Positions 32,990 through 40,118 of a DNA stretch of 64,000 bases are shown here, piece after piece. Position numbers and translations under genes: made by a program. Within the stretch, counting starts at the first letter, position 1. Each line of letters starts with the position of its first letter. The stretch covers positions 1 through 64,000 of the forward strand of contig JAFRPW010000021.1 in the NCBI GenBank assembly GCA_017428945.1, given 5' to 3'. The notes under the pieces were generated by a model, which ran no database searches, was not told the DNA's origin, and saw nothing but the letters and a program-made list of their open reading frames with translations. This DNA comes from Bacteroidales bacterium. GTDB taxonomy: Bacteria; Bacteroidota; Bacteroidia; Bacteroidales; UBA932.

Positions 32990-34441
32990 ATGGCAGCCGT
33001 CAGACAGGGATTGGAACAGAAGCTTCAGCAGAAGCTTTCTCCGCTCCAGATTCAGACAATAAAACTGATCGAGATGCCGGTCCAGGCTCTTGAGCAGCAC
33101 GTGAGGGAGGTCCTTAACGACAACCCTGTCATTGACGATACCGCCCCCCAGGGTAACGAAGAAACCCGCGACGTCTCCATCTCGGAGGTAGAAGAGCGCG
33201 AGCAAAGCGGCGGCTCCCTTGAAGAAAACTACGGTCCCCAGGACGACGACATCCCTTCCTACAACCTCCATGTCAACAACTGGGGCAAGGACGAGCGCCC
33301 GCAGTACAACACCTTCTCCGTAAAGCAGAGCTTCTCCCAGAGCCTTCAGGAACAGCTGGGCTATCGCAACCTCACGGAGCATCAGAGAACCATCGCCACC
33401 TTCATCATCGGCTCTCTTGACGATGATGGTTACCTCCGCCGCGACATCGAGTCCCTGGTGGACGATCTCGCCTTCCGTGCGGGCGTGGAGGCATCGGCAG
33501 AGGAAGTGGAGGCCATGCTGAAGGTTATCCAGGAGTTCGAGCCTTCCGGCGTCGGTGCCCGGGACCTCAGGGAATGCCTCCTGATCCAGCTGGAGGACAA
33601 GAAGCGCACCCCCGCCATAGAGAACGCCATAAAGGTTCTGGACACCCAGTTCGAGGCCTTCAAGAACCGCCATTTCCAGAAAATCATGACCCGTCTGCAC
33701 CTGTCGGAGGCAGACATGAAGGCCGTCCTGGAGGAAATCCGCCGCCTGAACCCTTCCCCCGGAGGAGATGTGGACGATTCCTACACGGACCAGGCCCAGC
33801 AGGTGGTCCCGGACTTCCGTCTTGACTATGAGCACGGTGAACTGATTCTCTCCATGCCGCGCTTCTCCATCCCGGAGCTCCGCATAAACCGCAAGTACGA
33901 GGAAATCATGGAAACCGGCCGCCTGTCAAACTCCCGTGCAGACAAGGAGGCGGCAAGTTTCGTTAAGCAGAAACTGGATTCCGCCAAATGGTTCGTAGAG
34001 GCCCTCCGCCAGCGCCAGAATACGCTTGAGAGCACCATGAGAGCCATTATCGACTACCAGCGGGAGTACTTCACCGACGGTGACGAGAGCTCCCTCAAGC
34101 CCATGGTCCTGAAGGATATTGCAGAGCGCACCGGCTTTGACATAAGCACCATTTCCAGGGTGGTCAACTCCAAGTGGATAGAAACCCACTTTGGAGTATT
34201 CCCCCTCAAGTACTTCTTCTCAGAAGGCCTTGAGAACAGCGACGGAGAGGAAGTCTCCACCCGTGAAATCAAGAAAGCCCTCAAGGAGCTTGTGGACGGA
34301 GAGGACAAGCACAGCCCCCTCACGGACGACGAGCTTGTAGATTCCCTTTCCGCCAAGGGATATAAAGTAGCGCGCCGTACCATTGCCAAGTACCGCGCGC
34401 AGCTGGATATTCCCAAAGCGAGGTTCCGCAGGGAACTATAG
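32990..34441 (+). CDS. rpoN: RNA polymerase sigma-54 factor
   Basis: A 483-aa protein. Region I is Gln-rich (GLEQKLQQKLSPLQIQTIKLIEMP) and carries the enhancer-responsive part. An acidic region II and a core-binding region follow, and the C-terminal RpoN box (ARRTIAKYRAQLDIP) contacts the -24 element. No sigma-54 activator gene is seen in this window. It is the last gene of the plus-strand operon and overlaps the convergent upp by 6 bp. Confidence 0.95.
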   Translation: MAAVRQGLEQKLQQKLSPLQIQTIKLIEMPVQALEQHVREVLNDNPVIDDTAPQGNEETRDVSISEVEEREQSGGSLEENYGPQDDDIPSYNLHVNNWGKDERPQYNTFSVKQSFSQSLQEQLGYRNLTEHQRTIATFIIGSLDDDGYLRRDIESLVDDLAFRAGVEASAEEVEAMLKVIQEFEPSGVGARDLRECLLIQLEDKKRTPAIENAIKVLDTQFEAFKNRHFQKIMTRLHLSEADMKAVLEEIRRLNPSPGGDVDDSYTDQAQQVVPDFRLDYEHGELILSMPRFSIPELRINRKYEEIMETGRLSNSRADKEAASFVKQKLDSAKWFVEALRQRQNTLESTMRAIIDYQREYFTDGDESSLKPMVLKDIAERTGFDISTISRVVNSKWIETHFGVFPLKYFFSEGLENSDGEEVSTREIKKALKELVDGEDKHSPLTDDELVDSLSAKGYKVARRTIAKYRAQLDIPKARFRREL

Positions 34442-35092
34442 TTTTCCGCCGAATGCCAGGTCTCCGGCGTCCCCTATTCCGGGAATCACGAAGAAGTGAC
34501 TTGTGAGTTCCTCGTCAATTGCGGCAACCCAAAGGGTTACGTTGTCTCCCATAGTCTGTTTAAGGTGGTCTACCGCATAGGTGCTGGTTACCGGGCATAC
34601 GATGTGGATGTAGTCCGGCTCTCCGCCGCCCTGCTCGAAGAGTTTCTGCAAGCCTACTTCCACCGAAGAACCGGTTGCGCTCATGGTGTCCGCCAAGATG
34701 AGCGTCTTACCCTCAAGAGCAGGCGTGGTGCAATAATTTGCCTTAATCTTGAAATAATCTCCCTTGCCGTATTTTCTGAATGCCACGAGGAAGGCGGTCT
34801 CCGCGTGGTCGAACACGTTGAGCATGCCAGTCTGCAGCGGCAGACCTGCCCTCAGGATTGTTCCAATCACAAGCGGAGTGTCCGGTGTGGATACCGTGGC
34901 AATTCCCAGGGGAGTTGTCACCTGCTTTTCAGAGTAGGCGAGGTGCTTTGAAATCTCATAGGCGAAAACTTCTCCCACTCTCTCCAGATTGCGCCTGAAG
35001 CGCATGCTGTCTTTCTGAATGCGAATGTCCCGCAGTTCTGCGATGAAGGTGTTGAGAACAGAGTTGCTCTCCCCGAGGTTGATTACTTTCAT
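34436..35092 (-). CDS. upp: Uracil phosphoribosyltransferase
   Basis: A 218-aa salvage enzyme making UMP from uracil and PRPP. It shows TILRAGLPLQTGM, the PRPP loop LADTMSATGSS, and the C-terminal uracil-binding region FVIPGIGDAGDLAFG. A -7 box lies at 35119-35126. It is convergent with rpoN. Confidence 0.95.
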   Translation of the reverse strand: MKVINLGESNSVLNTFIAELRDIRIQKDSMRFRRNLERVGEVFAYEISKHLAYSEKQVTTPLGIATVSTPDTPLVIGTILRAGLPLQTGMLNVFDHAETAFLVAFRKYGKGDYFKIKANYCTTPALEGKTLILADTMSATGSSVEVGLQKLFEQGGGEPDYIHIVCPVTSTYAVDHLKQTMGDNVTLWVAAIDEELTSHFFVIPGIGDAGDLAFGGKL

Positions 35093-35118
35093 GTATTACG
35101 CTGTATGGGTTGTGAATA

Positions 35119-35126
35119 CAAATATA
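35119..35126 (-). promoter_or_regulatory. -7 box TATATTTG of upp
   Basis: TATATTTG on the minus strand, 26 nt before the upp ATG. The repeat at 35151-35301 lies immediately upstream. Confidence 0.5.
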
Positions 35127-35150
35127 GCATTTTTTTGTAATAACAACATA

Positions 35151-35301
35151 CCCTTTGAACACCCTCGAGAGCACCCAACCACCCCACAATGACCTCAGAG
35201 GCCCCCTGCTGCTCCCGAGCCGCTCTCCAGAACCCGCCTCAAGCACACCTAACCGCCCCACAGCACCCTGTAAGGCACATGACTGCCCTTGAGCGTGTTC
35301 G
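35151..35301. repeat. Dispersed repeat, long copy (151 bp) upstream of upp
   Basis: It begins CCCTTTGAACACCCTCGAGA and ends CTTGAGCGTGTTCG. The same ends and core (CCCCACA, CCCTGTAAGGCACA, GACTGCCC) occur inverted at 38742-38818, which is about half as long. The extra ~70 bp here contains a diverged second CCCCACA segment, as if duplicated inside. It fills most of the 279-bp gap between upp and the toxin gene, in which I see no protein gene. Confidence 0.7.
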
Positions 35302-35371
35302 AATGCCACCAATCATAACAGGCAACGTCATCATTGGTTCAGGTCCGTACCTTGTATCGCTGTTGGAAGTA

Positions 35372-35710
35372 TTAGTCTAAATCCAAATGGTGCGAGATAA
35401 CATGATTATTTGTGAGATGGCGAACCAGGTACGTCGTTTCGCCATTTACCTCATAAACGCTGTAAAAGACATACCATACCGTCTGTTTGTTCCTGGGAAA
35501 GGCTGAATATAACAAGTCATTCCCATAACGCTCAAAGTAGGTGGGGGCGCCTTTCTTGACCTTTAAGGGAAGATTAGTGTGGATGTCACGGAATAACTGT
35601 TCTGAGTACTTTTGCGCAGCATCCTTGAAGCCAAGGTAACCTTTATCATATAAGACTTCGGCTAACTCAAGAAACTGATCAACAACTTCAGGAATGAATA
35701 ATACTTTCAT
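35372..35710 (-). CDS. RelE/ParE-family toxin
   Basis: A 112-aa basic protein with the ParE/RelE pattern: MKVLFIPEVVDQFLELAEVL at the start, a mid-region with YFERYGNDLLYSAFPRNKQTVWYVFY, and a C-terminal YLVRHLTNNH strand-helix. Such toxins act on mRNA at the ribosome or on gyrase; which one cannot be told here. It follows the antitoxin gene by 2 bp. Codon use is more AT-rich than in neighbouring housekeeping genes, consistent with a mobile accessory pair. Confidence 0.75.
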   Translation of the reverse strand: MKVLFIPEVVDQFLELAEVLYDKGYLGFKDAAQKYSEQLFRDIHTNLPLKVKKGAPTYFERYGNDLLYSAFPRNKQTVWYVFYSVYEVNGETTYLVRHLTNNHVISHHLDLD

Positions 35711-35712
35711 TA

Positions 35713-35949
35713 TTAGGCCGATCTCTCAGCTTCTTTCCTTGCAAACATCTCATTCAAGCCTTCGCGGACGCGGTCAATGACGTCATCAACAGTTATTGCA
35801 CGTGCCAAATCTCCTTCCTGTGCATTGTTCTGAGCAATCAGAACGAAGGATTCGTTCTTGCCGCGTTGTATGATAACACGTTCATGTTTGGCCGTGTCAA
35901 GATACTTTTTCATATTGTTACGGAATTCTGCTGAACTAATTACTACCAT
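35713..35949 (-). CDS. Phd/YefM-like antitoxin
   Basis: A 78-aa protein. The N-terminal part is a Phd/YefM-like DNA-binding fold (MVVISSAEFRNNMKKYLDTA, then RVIIQRGKNESFVLI). The C-terminal acidic/helical tail (DVIDRVREGLNEMFARKEAE) would wrap the toxin. It is the first gene of the pair. A perfect dyad (35952-35977) directly upstream is the expected autoregulatory operator. Confidence 0.8.
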   Translation of the reverse strand: MVVISSAEFRNNMKKYLDTAKHERVIIQRGKNESFVLIAQNNAQEGDLARAITVDDVIDRVREGLNEMFARKEAERSA

Positions 35950-35951
35950 GG

Positions 35952-35977
35952 TATTTGTACATTATGATGTACAAATA
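35952..35977. promoter_or_regulatory. Antitoxin operator: 11-bp inverted repeat overlapping the promoter
   Basis: TATTTGTACAT-TATG-ATGTACAAATA is a perfect 11-bp inverted repeat just upstream of the antitoxin ATG. It overlaps the -7 box (TATATTTG, minus strand, 35979-35972), as expected for autorepression by a Phd-type antitoxin with its toxin. Confidence 0.7.
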
Positions 35978-36015
35978 TACAAATAATATCTGTCTCAACA
36001 AGCACCCGACAATAA

Positions 36016-36699
36016 TTACTCATATTTCTCCATGGCAAAGGAATAGTAGTTATTGTCCGTGACGATGACGTGGTCCAGGAGGCTTATCTCTACTGCGGAA
36101 AGAGCCCTGCGGAGGATGTCTGTCTGGCGGATGTCCGCCTGGGAGGGCTCTGCGGTGCCGTCCGGGTGGTTGTGGACCAGGATGACATGGCGAGACTGCT
36201 TCTCAATTGCGCGGCGCAGTATGCGACGGGTGTCTATCACCGTCTTGTCAAAGCTCCCGGAACTGATTTTTTCCTGGCCGATGAGGCGGCTTTTCCCGTT
36301 CAGGAACAGGACCCAGCATTCCTCGTGCTGGAGGTTCTGGAATATGGGCTGGACGACGCGGCGTACCAGTTCCGGAGAGGTTATGGGGCTCTGGTTTACG
36401 CGTGAGTCTTCCATCATGACACGCCTTCCCAGTTCAAGCGCGGCCGTTATGACTATGGCTTTGGTTCTGCCGATGCCTTTTTGCATCATGAGCCGCTCCA
36501 GCGGCGTGGCCGCCAGCATGGCAAGCCGGCCGTCGCAGTCTGCCAGAAGGTCCTGGGCAAGTTCAAATACGTTTTTTCCTCCGGTCCCGCTGCCAAGTAC
36601 TATGGCAAGAAGGTCCGAGTTTGACAGTGCGCGTGCTCCGTAGCGGAGCAGCTTCTCCCGGGGGCGGTCTTCCGGGAGGTAATCTTTCATCTTTTTCAT
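36016..36699 (-). CDS. radC: RadC-family JAB/MPN-domain protein
   Basis: A 227-aa protein. An N-terminal helix-hairpin-helix-like part (REKLLRYGARALSNSDLLAIVLGSG, MMQKGIGRTKA) is followed by a JAB metalloprotease-like domain with HNHPDGTAEPSQAD (H-x-H-x7-S-x2-D zinc motif). The cellular role of RadC is unsettled despite its historical DNA-repair name. The start at 36699 is the first ATG in frame. It lies downstream of a strong stem-loop after the carboxylase-like gene. Confidence 0.88.
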   Translation of the reverse strand: MKKMKDYLPEDRPREKLLRYGARALSNSDLLAIVLGSGTGGKNVFELAQDLLADCDGRLAMLAATPLERLMMQKGIGRTKAIVITAALELGRRVMMEDSRVNQSPITSPELVRRVVQPIFQNLQHEECWVLFLNGKSRLIGQEKISSGSFDKTVIDTRRILRRAIEKQSRHVILVHNHPDGTAEPSQADIRQTDILRRALSAVEISLLDHVIVTDNNYYSFAMEKYE

Positions 36700-36732
36700 G
36701 GCTCTCAAATAACAATAGGGCCATAATGACAG

Positions 36733-36768
36733 TCTCTCCCGGCAAATATATCAATTTACCGGGAGAGA
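36733..36768. other. Long stem-loop between the carboxylase-like gene and radC
   Basis: TCTCTCCCGGCAAAT pairs with ATTTACCGGGAGAGA around a short centre; there is one mismatch. There is no T-tract on either side, so it is not a standard terminator. It could stabilise the 3' end of the upstream message or act in the radC leader. Confidence 0.5.
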
Positions 36769-36771
36769 TAT

Positions 36772-36784
36772 GTAAAAGGTTCGG
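36772..36784 (+). repeat. Solitary 13-nt arm of the double-hairpin repeat
   Basis: GTAAAAGGTTCGG is identical to the arm of the 97-bp repeats but has no inverted partner nearby. It sits 5 bp beyond the stop of the carboxylase-like gene and looks like a degenerate or single REP. Confidence 0.5.
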
Positions 36785-36789
36785 TTAAT

Positions 36790-38574
36790 TTACTGGATGA
36801 ATGCGACTATTTCCGCTTTCTCCACCTTGTCCCCCTGCTTAGCAAGGGCAGCGACCACCAGGCCGTCCACCGCTGCAACTATGTCTTCTATACCATAGTA
36901 TGTCTGTACATGGCCGATAACCTCTCCTGCCTTCACCTTCTTTCCGGTGACAGGGGCCTTGGAGGCATTGTCCACATCCAGTTCCCAGAGGATCTGGCCC
37001 TTGACGGGGCACTGTACGGGAGTGGCCTTGGGGTATTTGGCAACGTATTCCTCTACGGAGAACTTTGGCATTTCCACAACGGGGCGCTCTATGACGATTG
37101 GGGCTCCGGCCTTTGCCTTCATTTCTGCCAGATCCTTGTTGAAACGCTCCTTGGCGACGCCGCTGCGGTAGTCCCTGTACTGGCGCTCGAACATGGCCAT
37201 GTTGAAGAGTTCTTCGTCGTCCTGGCCGTAGTCCCAGCCTTCCTCGTCCATCATCTTGCGGAATTTGGGAAGCTCGTTGGGATACATGTCCTGAGGATTG
37301 CCGGTGTAGAACTCCATGCCCTTTTCCTTGGCCAGGGCTACGATTTCCGGTGCCAGTTCTCCGGGCAGTTTGCCCATGTTGCCCAGGATCATGCCCCAGG
37401 TGTCCTTGTCGATGGTGGTCCATCTGGGTTTGTCCTGCAGCATGTTGAACAGGTTCATGAGGGCGGTATTCTTTACGTACTGGCTGAACGGGGTGACCAG
37501 CGGCGGGTAGCCAAGGCGCGGCCATACGTACTCAACCTCCTCGAAGAGTTTGACCATGAGGGTGTCAAGGCTCATTTCCGGACGGCCATGGGCACGCTGG
37601 GTGGCGTTTATTGCGCCCTGGAAGCCCTTGAGGTCTGCCATCATGGAGCCCATCATACCTCCGGGAAGGCCGCAGCCAACCAGCAGGGAGGTCATCTGGG
37701 AGTTAGTGGGGTTGATCCAGTAGCCAAGGAAATCGTCTATGAATTCCTGGGTGAGACGACGAACTTCCATGTAGGCGTCCATATTGATGTCCTTAACCTG
37801 GAAACCGTCCGCCTTCATCATCTGCTGGATGGTGATTACGTCCGGATGGACCTTGCCCCAGGAGAGGGGTTCCACAGCTACGTCAAGGTAGTCTGCTCCT
37901 GCGCGGGCAACTTCCAGCATGGAGGCAGGAGAGAAGCCGGGACCGGTGTGGCCATGGTACTGGACCTTGATTTCAGGATGTGCCTTCTTGATGCCGGCCA
38001 CAAGCTGGCCCAGTTCCGTGGGACGGCCAACGCCTGCCATGTCCTTGAGGCAGATTTCCTGGGTGCCGTATTCCACCAGCTTGTCCACCAGGTTGAGGTA
38101 ATACTCCACCGTGTGCACGGGGGAATGAGTTATGGAAAGGGCAGCCTGGCTTGTCATGCCGGCCTTCTTGGCATACTCTATGGAGAGCTTAAGGTTGCGG
38201 TGGTCGTTGAGGCCGCAGAAGGAACGTGCGATGTCTGTACCCTGAGCCTTCTTTACCTTGAACATGAGTTCACGGACGTCGGCGGGGACAGGATTCATGC
38301 GGATACCGTTGAGGCCGCGCTCCAGCATGTGGGTCTGTATGCCGGCCTTGCGCAGAGGTGCGGTCCACTCCCTGACAGACTTGTTGGGGTTTTCACCATA
38401 AAGCAGATTCACCTGCTCGAAGGCGCCGCCGTTGGTTTCCACACGGTCGAAGCAGCCCATGTCAACAATTGCCGGAGCCACCCGGACCAGCTGGTCTACG
38501 CGCGGCTGATAACGGCCAGAACTCTGCCACATGTCCCTGTAAACCAGGGAAAACTTGATCTCACGTTTTGCCAT
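36790..38574 (-). CDS. Oxaloacetate decarboxylase alpha / pyruvate carboxylase B-like protein lacking the biotin Lys
   Basis: A 594-aa protein. Residues 1 to about 280 form the carboxyltransferase TIM barrel (FSLVYRDMWQSSGRY, HMLERGLNGIR, ICLKDMAGVGRP, YHGHTGPG), followed by the conserved carboxylase domain (LPGGMMGSMMADL, WPRLGYPPLVTPFSQYV). The last ~75 residues are a biotinyl/lipoyl-like domain. The usual EAMK acceptor is replaced by VQTYYGIED, so the biotinylated Lys is absent. Either biotin is not used, or a separate carrier protein replaces this domain. No beta or gamma decarboxylase subunits are adjacent. A -7 box lies at 38600-38607. Confidence 0.8.
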   Translation of the reverse strand: MAKREIKFSLVYRDMWQSSGRYQPRVDQLVRVAPAIVDMGCFDRVETNGGAFEQVNLLYGENPNKSVREWTAPLRKAGIQTHMLERGLNGIRMNPVPADVRELMFKVKKAQGTDIARSFCGLNDHRNLKLSIEYAKKAGMTSQAALSITHSPVHTVEYYLNLVDKLVEYGTQEICLKDMAGVGRPTELGQLVAGIKKAHPEIKVQYHGHTGPGFSPASMLEVARAGADYLDVAVEPLSWGKVHPDVITIQQMMKADGFQVKDINMDAYMEVRRLTQEFIDDFLGYWINPTNSQMTSLLVGCGLPGGMMGSMMADLKGFQGAINATQRAHGRPEMSLDTLMVKLFEEVEYVWPRLGYPPLVTPFSQYVKNTALMNLFNMLQDKPRWTTIDKDTWGMILGNMGKLPGELAPEIVALAKEKGMEFYTGNPQDMYPNELPKFRKMMDEEGWDYGQDDEELFNMAMFERQYRDYRSGVAKERFNKDLAEMKAKAGAPIVIERPVVEMPKFSVEEYVAKYPKATPVQCPVKGQILWELDVDNASKAPVTGKKVKAGEVIGHVQTYYGIEDIVAAVDGLVVAALAKQGDKVEKAEIVAFIQ

Positions 38575-38599
38575 AACTCAAATAGTCTTTTAAATCATA

Positions 38600-38607
38600 C
38601 AAATATA
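38600..38607 (-). promoter_or_regulatory. -7 box TATATTTG of the carboxylase-like gene
   Basis: TATATTTG on the minus strand, 25 nt before the ATG at 38574. Confidence 0.5.
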
Positions 38608-38741
38608 ATAATTTTTCACATTATTCCATCTTGCCCAGTCCTAAAAAGACCGCCCTCCCGAAACGTTTTCGAAGCTGGTGGCAGTGTTGGTGCAAGAAAT
38701 CTGTGGCGCCCACGCCTCATGAGTGGGAGGGAAGGCTTCAC

Positions 38742-38818
38742 CGAACACGCTCAAGGGCAGTCGTGTGCCTTACAGGGCATTGTGGGGCACATGGGTGCTC
38801 GCGAGGGTGTTCAAAGGG
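38742..38818. repeat. Dispersed repeat, short copy (77 bp, inverted) near tRNA-His
   Basis: Reverse complement of the element at 35151-35301, without its internal extra segment. Shared blocks are CGAACACGCTCAAGGGCAGT, TGTGCCTTACAGGG and GAGGGTGTTCAAAGGG. It lies just downstream of the tRNA-His terminator. The rest of 38608-38741 shows no gene; CCCTCCC and GGGAGGG there could pair. Confidence 0.7.
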
Positions 38819-38830
38819 AAGGGGGAGTAT

Positions 38831-38859
38831 AAAAAAAGAGAGCCTTGAAAGCTCTCTTT
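38831..38859 (-). terminator. Intrinsic terminator of tRNA-His
   Basis: On the minus strand AAAGAGAGC-TTTCAAG-GCTCTCTTT is followed by a T-run, a few nucleotides after the tRNA 3' end. The stem is 9 bp. Confidence 0.8.
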
Positions 38860-38864
38860 GAAGG

Positions 38865-38938
38865 GGTGGATGATGGGGCTCGAACCCACGACACTCGGAA
38901 CCACAATCCGATGCTCTACCAACTGAACTACATCCACC
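38865..38938 (-). tRNA. tRNA-His (anticodon GTG)
   Basis: On the minus strand the acceptor arms GTGGATG and CATCCAC pair. A G is available at position -1 opposite the discriminator C, as is typical for tRNA-His. The D arm (GTTCAGTTGGTAGAGC), an anticodon loop with GTG (GATTGTGGTTC) and the T arm (GTGGGTTCGAGCCCCAT) are complete. CCA is not fully encoded. Confidence 0.93.
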
Positions 38939-38993
38939 GTGTAAATTGGAGTGCAAAAATAGTCAAATTTTCCGGCAATGCAAAATAATTGAC

Positions 38994-39665
38994 TTAAAAT
39001 TGAACCGGACGCCCGTAAAGATCGGAGCTGATGTGCCGGCTCATGTACTTGTCGTTGATATCAGTATTCAGAATATCGACGTCAAGGACAATGCTGCGGT
39101 ATTCTCCGGAGGGGACCATATCCAGGAACTGGAAGCAGTAGAGGACATTCTTGCTCTTGAGGGAATCCTTATCCATGGCCACGGGGTTCTCGCCTGCGCC
39201 GTCGTGGACGAGGTATAGCCTGAGGGTCTGTCCGTCGTCATCGTACAGGAGCCTGGTGTCGTGAGGGCAGTCCGTACCTTCCTTGTAATAGTATGTGAGC
39301 ATTACATTCAGGTATCCGCCGCCAATGTTGCAGTCCGATATCACTACCGGGTCTCCCGCAGGCAGGTTCTCCTTGTCGACGACTCCGGAATGTGCCTTGA
39401 TGGTGCCGGAAAGGTACTGTTTCAGGACTATGTCCAGCTGGGCGTTAAGGATGTCGAATATGGCGTACATGCGGCCGCCATCCACTTTCCATTTGCCGTC
39501 GGTATTGTCCTGGGTGATGGCGAAGGTGTTGCCGTAATCGTTGTAGAGCGTTCCGTCCTTGTATGTAAAATAGTCAGCGACGTTCTGTGCAGAAAAGGTG
39601 GACTCCGGAGGACGGCAAGATGCCACGGCAAGCATTCCGGCAATTATTGCAAGTATCTTTTTCAT
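38994..39665 (-). CDS. NigD-like lipoprotein
   Basis: A 223-aa protein with a lipoprotein signal (MKKILAIIAGMLAVASC, lipobox Cys at residue 17). The middle and C-terminal regions follow the NigD-like pattern of Bacteroidales: MYAIFDILN, then DPVVISDCNIGGGYLNVMLTYYY and a final beta-rich part (LYCFQFLDM). The function of the family is unknown. The ATG overlaps the Fur-family stop by 4 bp, so it ends the long minus-strand operon. Confidence 0.65.
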   Translation of the reverse strand: MKKILAIIAGMLAVASCRPPESTFSAQNVADYFTYKDGTLYNDYGNTFAITQDNTDGKWKVDGGRMYAIFDILNAQLDIVLKQYLSGTIKAHSGVVDKENLPAGDPVVISDCNIGGGYLNVMLTYYYKEGTDCPHDTRLLYDDDGQTLRLYLVHDGAGENPVAMDKDSLKSKNVLYCFQFLDMVPSGEYRSIVLDVDILNTDINDKYMSRHISSDLYGRPVQF

Positions 39666-40117
39666 ATGCTTCTGTTTTTCTTTGTTGGACGTGCAACAAG
39701 CTGTATGTCAATATCTTCTATGGTGTAACCCTTGAATTTTCGACGTTTGAGGTGGGCGTTCACAAGGGCGTCTAGGTTCTCGTCGACGAGGTCTCTCCAG
39801 ACGTGGTTCTCCCTGTCGTAGAGATGAAGGTGGCGGGTGCTTATGACATCGAAGAACATCTTTCCCGCTGCGGACAGGCGCCGGCCGTAAATATGGCAGT
39901 CTGCCAGCTGAGAGAGTATGTTGTAGACCGATGACGTGGTAACATTGGACCCGCGCTGGGCAAGCTCTTCCTTCACCATCTCCGCCGATGCGTGCACCAG
40001 TTGGATCATGACTTCGTGCACGGCAAGCCTCTGGCGCGTGGCCTTGAGGTCGTGCCTTCGCAGCAGGGAGCGGAACTCCTCCATCGTGGGTATGGGGCGT
40101 ACGGGTGCGGTTGCCAT
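39662..40117 (-). CDS. Fur-family transcriptional regulator without CxxC zinc motifs
   Basis: A 151-aa protein. The winged-helix region is typical of Fur proteins (LLRRHDLKATRQRLAVHEVM, then TTSSVYNILSQLAD). The dimerisation region has RHLHLYDRENHVWRDL where Fur proteins usually have HHHLICxxCG; no CxxC pair remains and only one Cys is present. The regulatory metal site may be kept through His/Asp/Glu, but the structural zinc site is missing. It is coupled to recN (1-bp gap) and to the NigD-like gene. Confidence 0.85.
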   Translation of the reverse strand: MATAPVRPIPTMEEFRSLLRRHDLKATRQRLAVHEVMIQLVHASAEMVKEELAQRGSNVTTSSVYNILSQLADCHIYGRRLSAAGKMFFDVISTRHLHLYDRENHVWRDLVDENLDALVNAHLKRRKFKGYTIEDIDIQLVARPTKKNRSI

Positions 40118-40118
40118 A

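Noticed and set aside
32453-33835. A 460-aa minus-strand open frame opposite the SPOR gene and rpoN
   Set aside because: It is antisense to two well-supported genes and its composition mirrors their codons; a GC-rich shadow.
36733-36768. Intrinsic terminator of the carboxylase-like gene
   Set aside because: The stem is strong but no T-tract follows on the minus strand; listed only as a stem-loop.
36910-38832. A 640-aa plus-strand open frame opposite the carboxylase-like gene
   Set aside because: Antisense shadow of a conserved 594-aa protein; no family motif or start signal.
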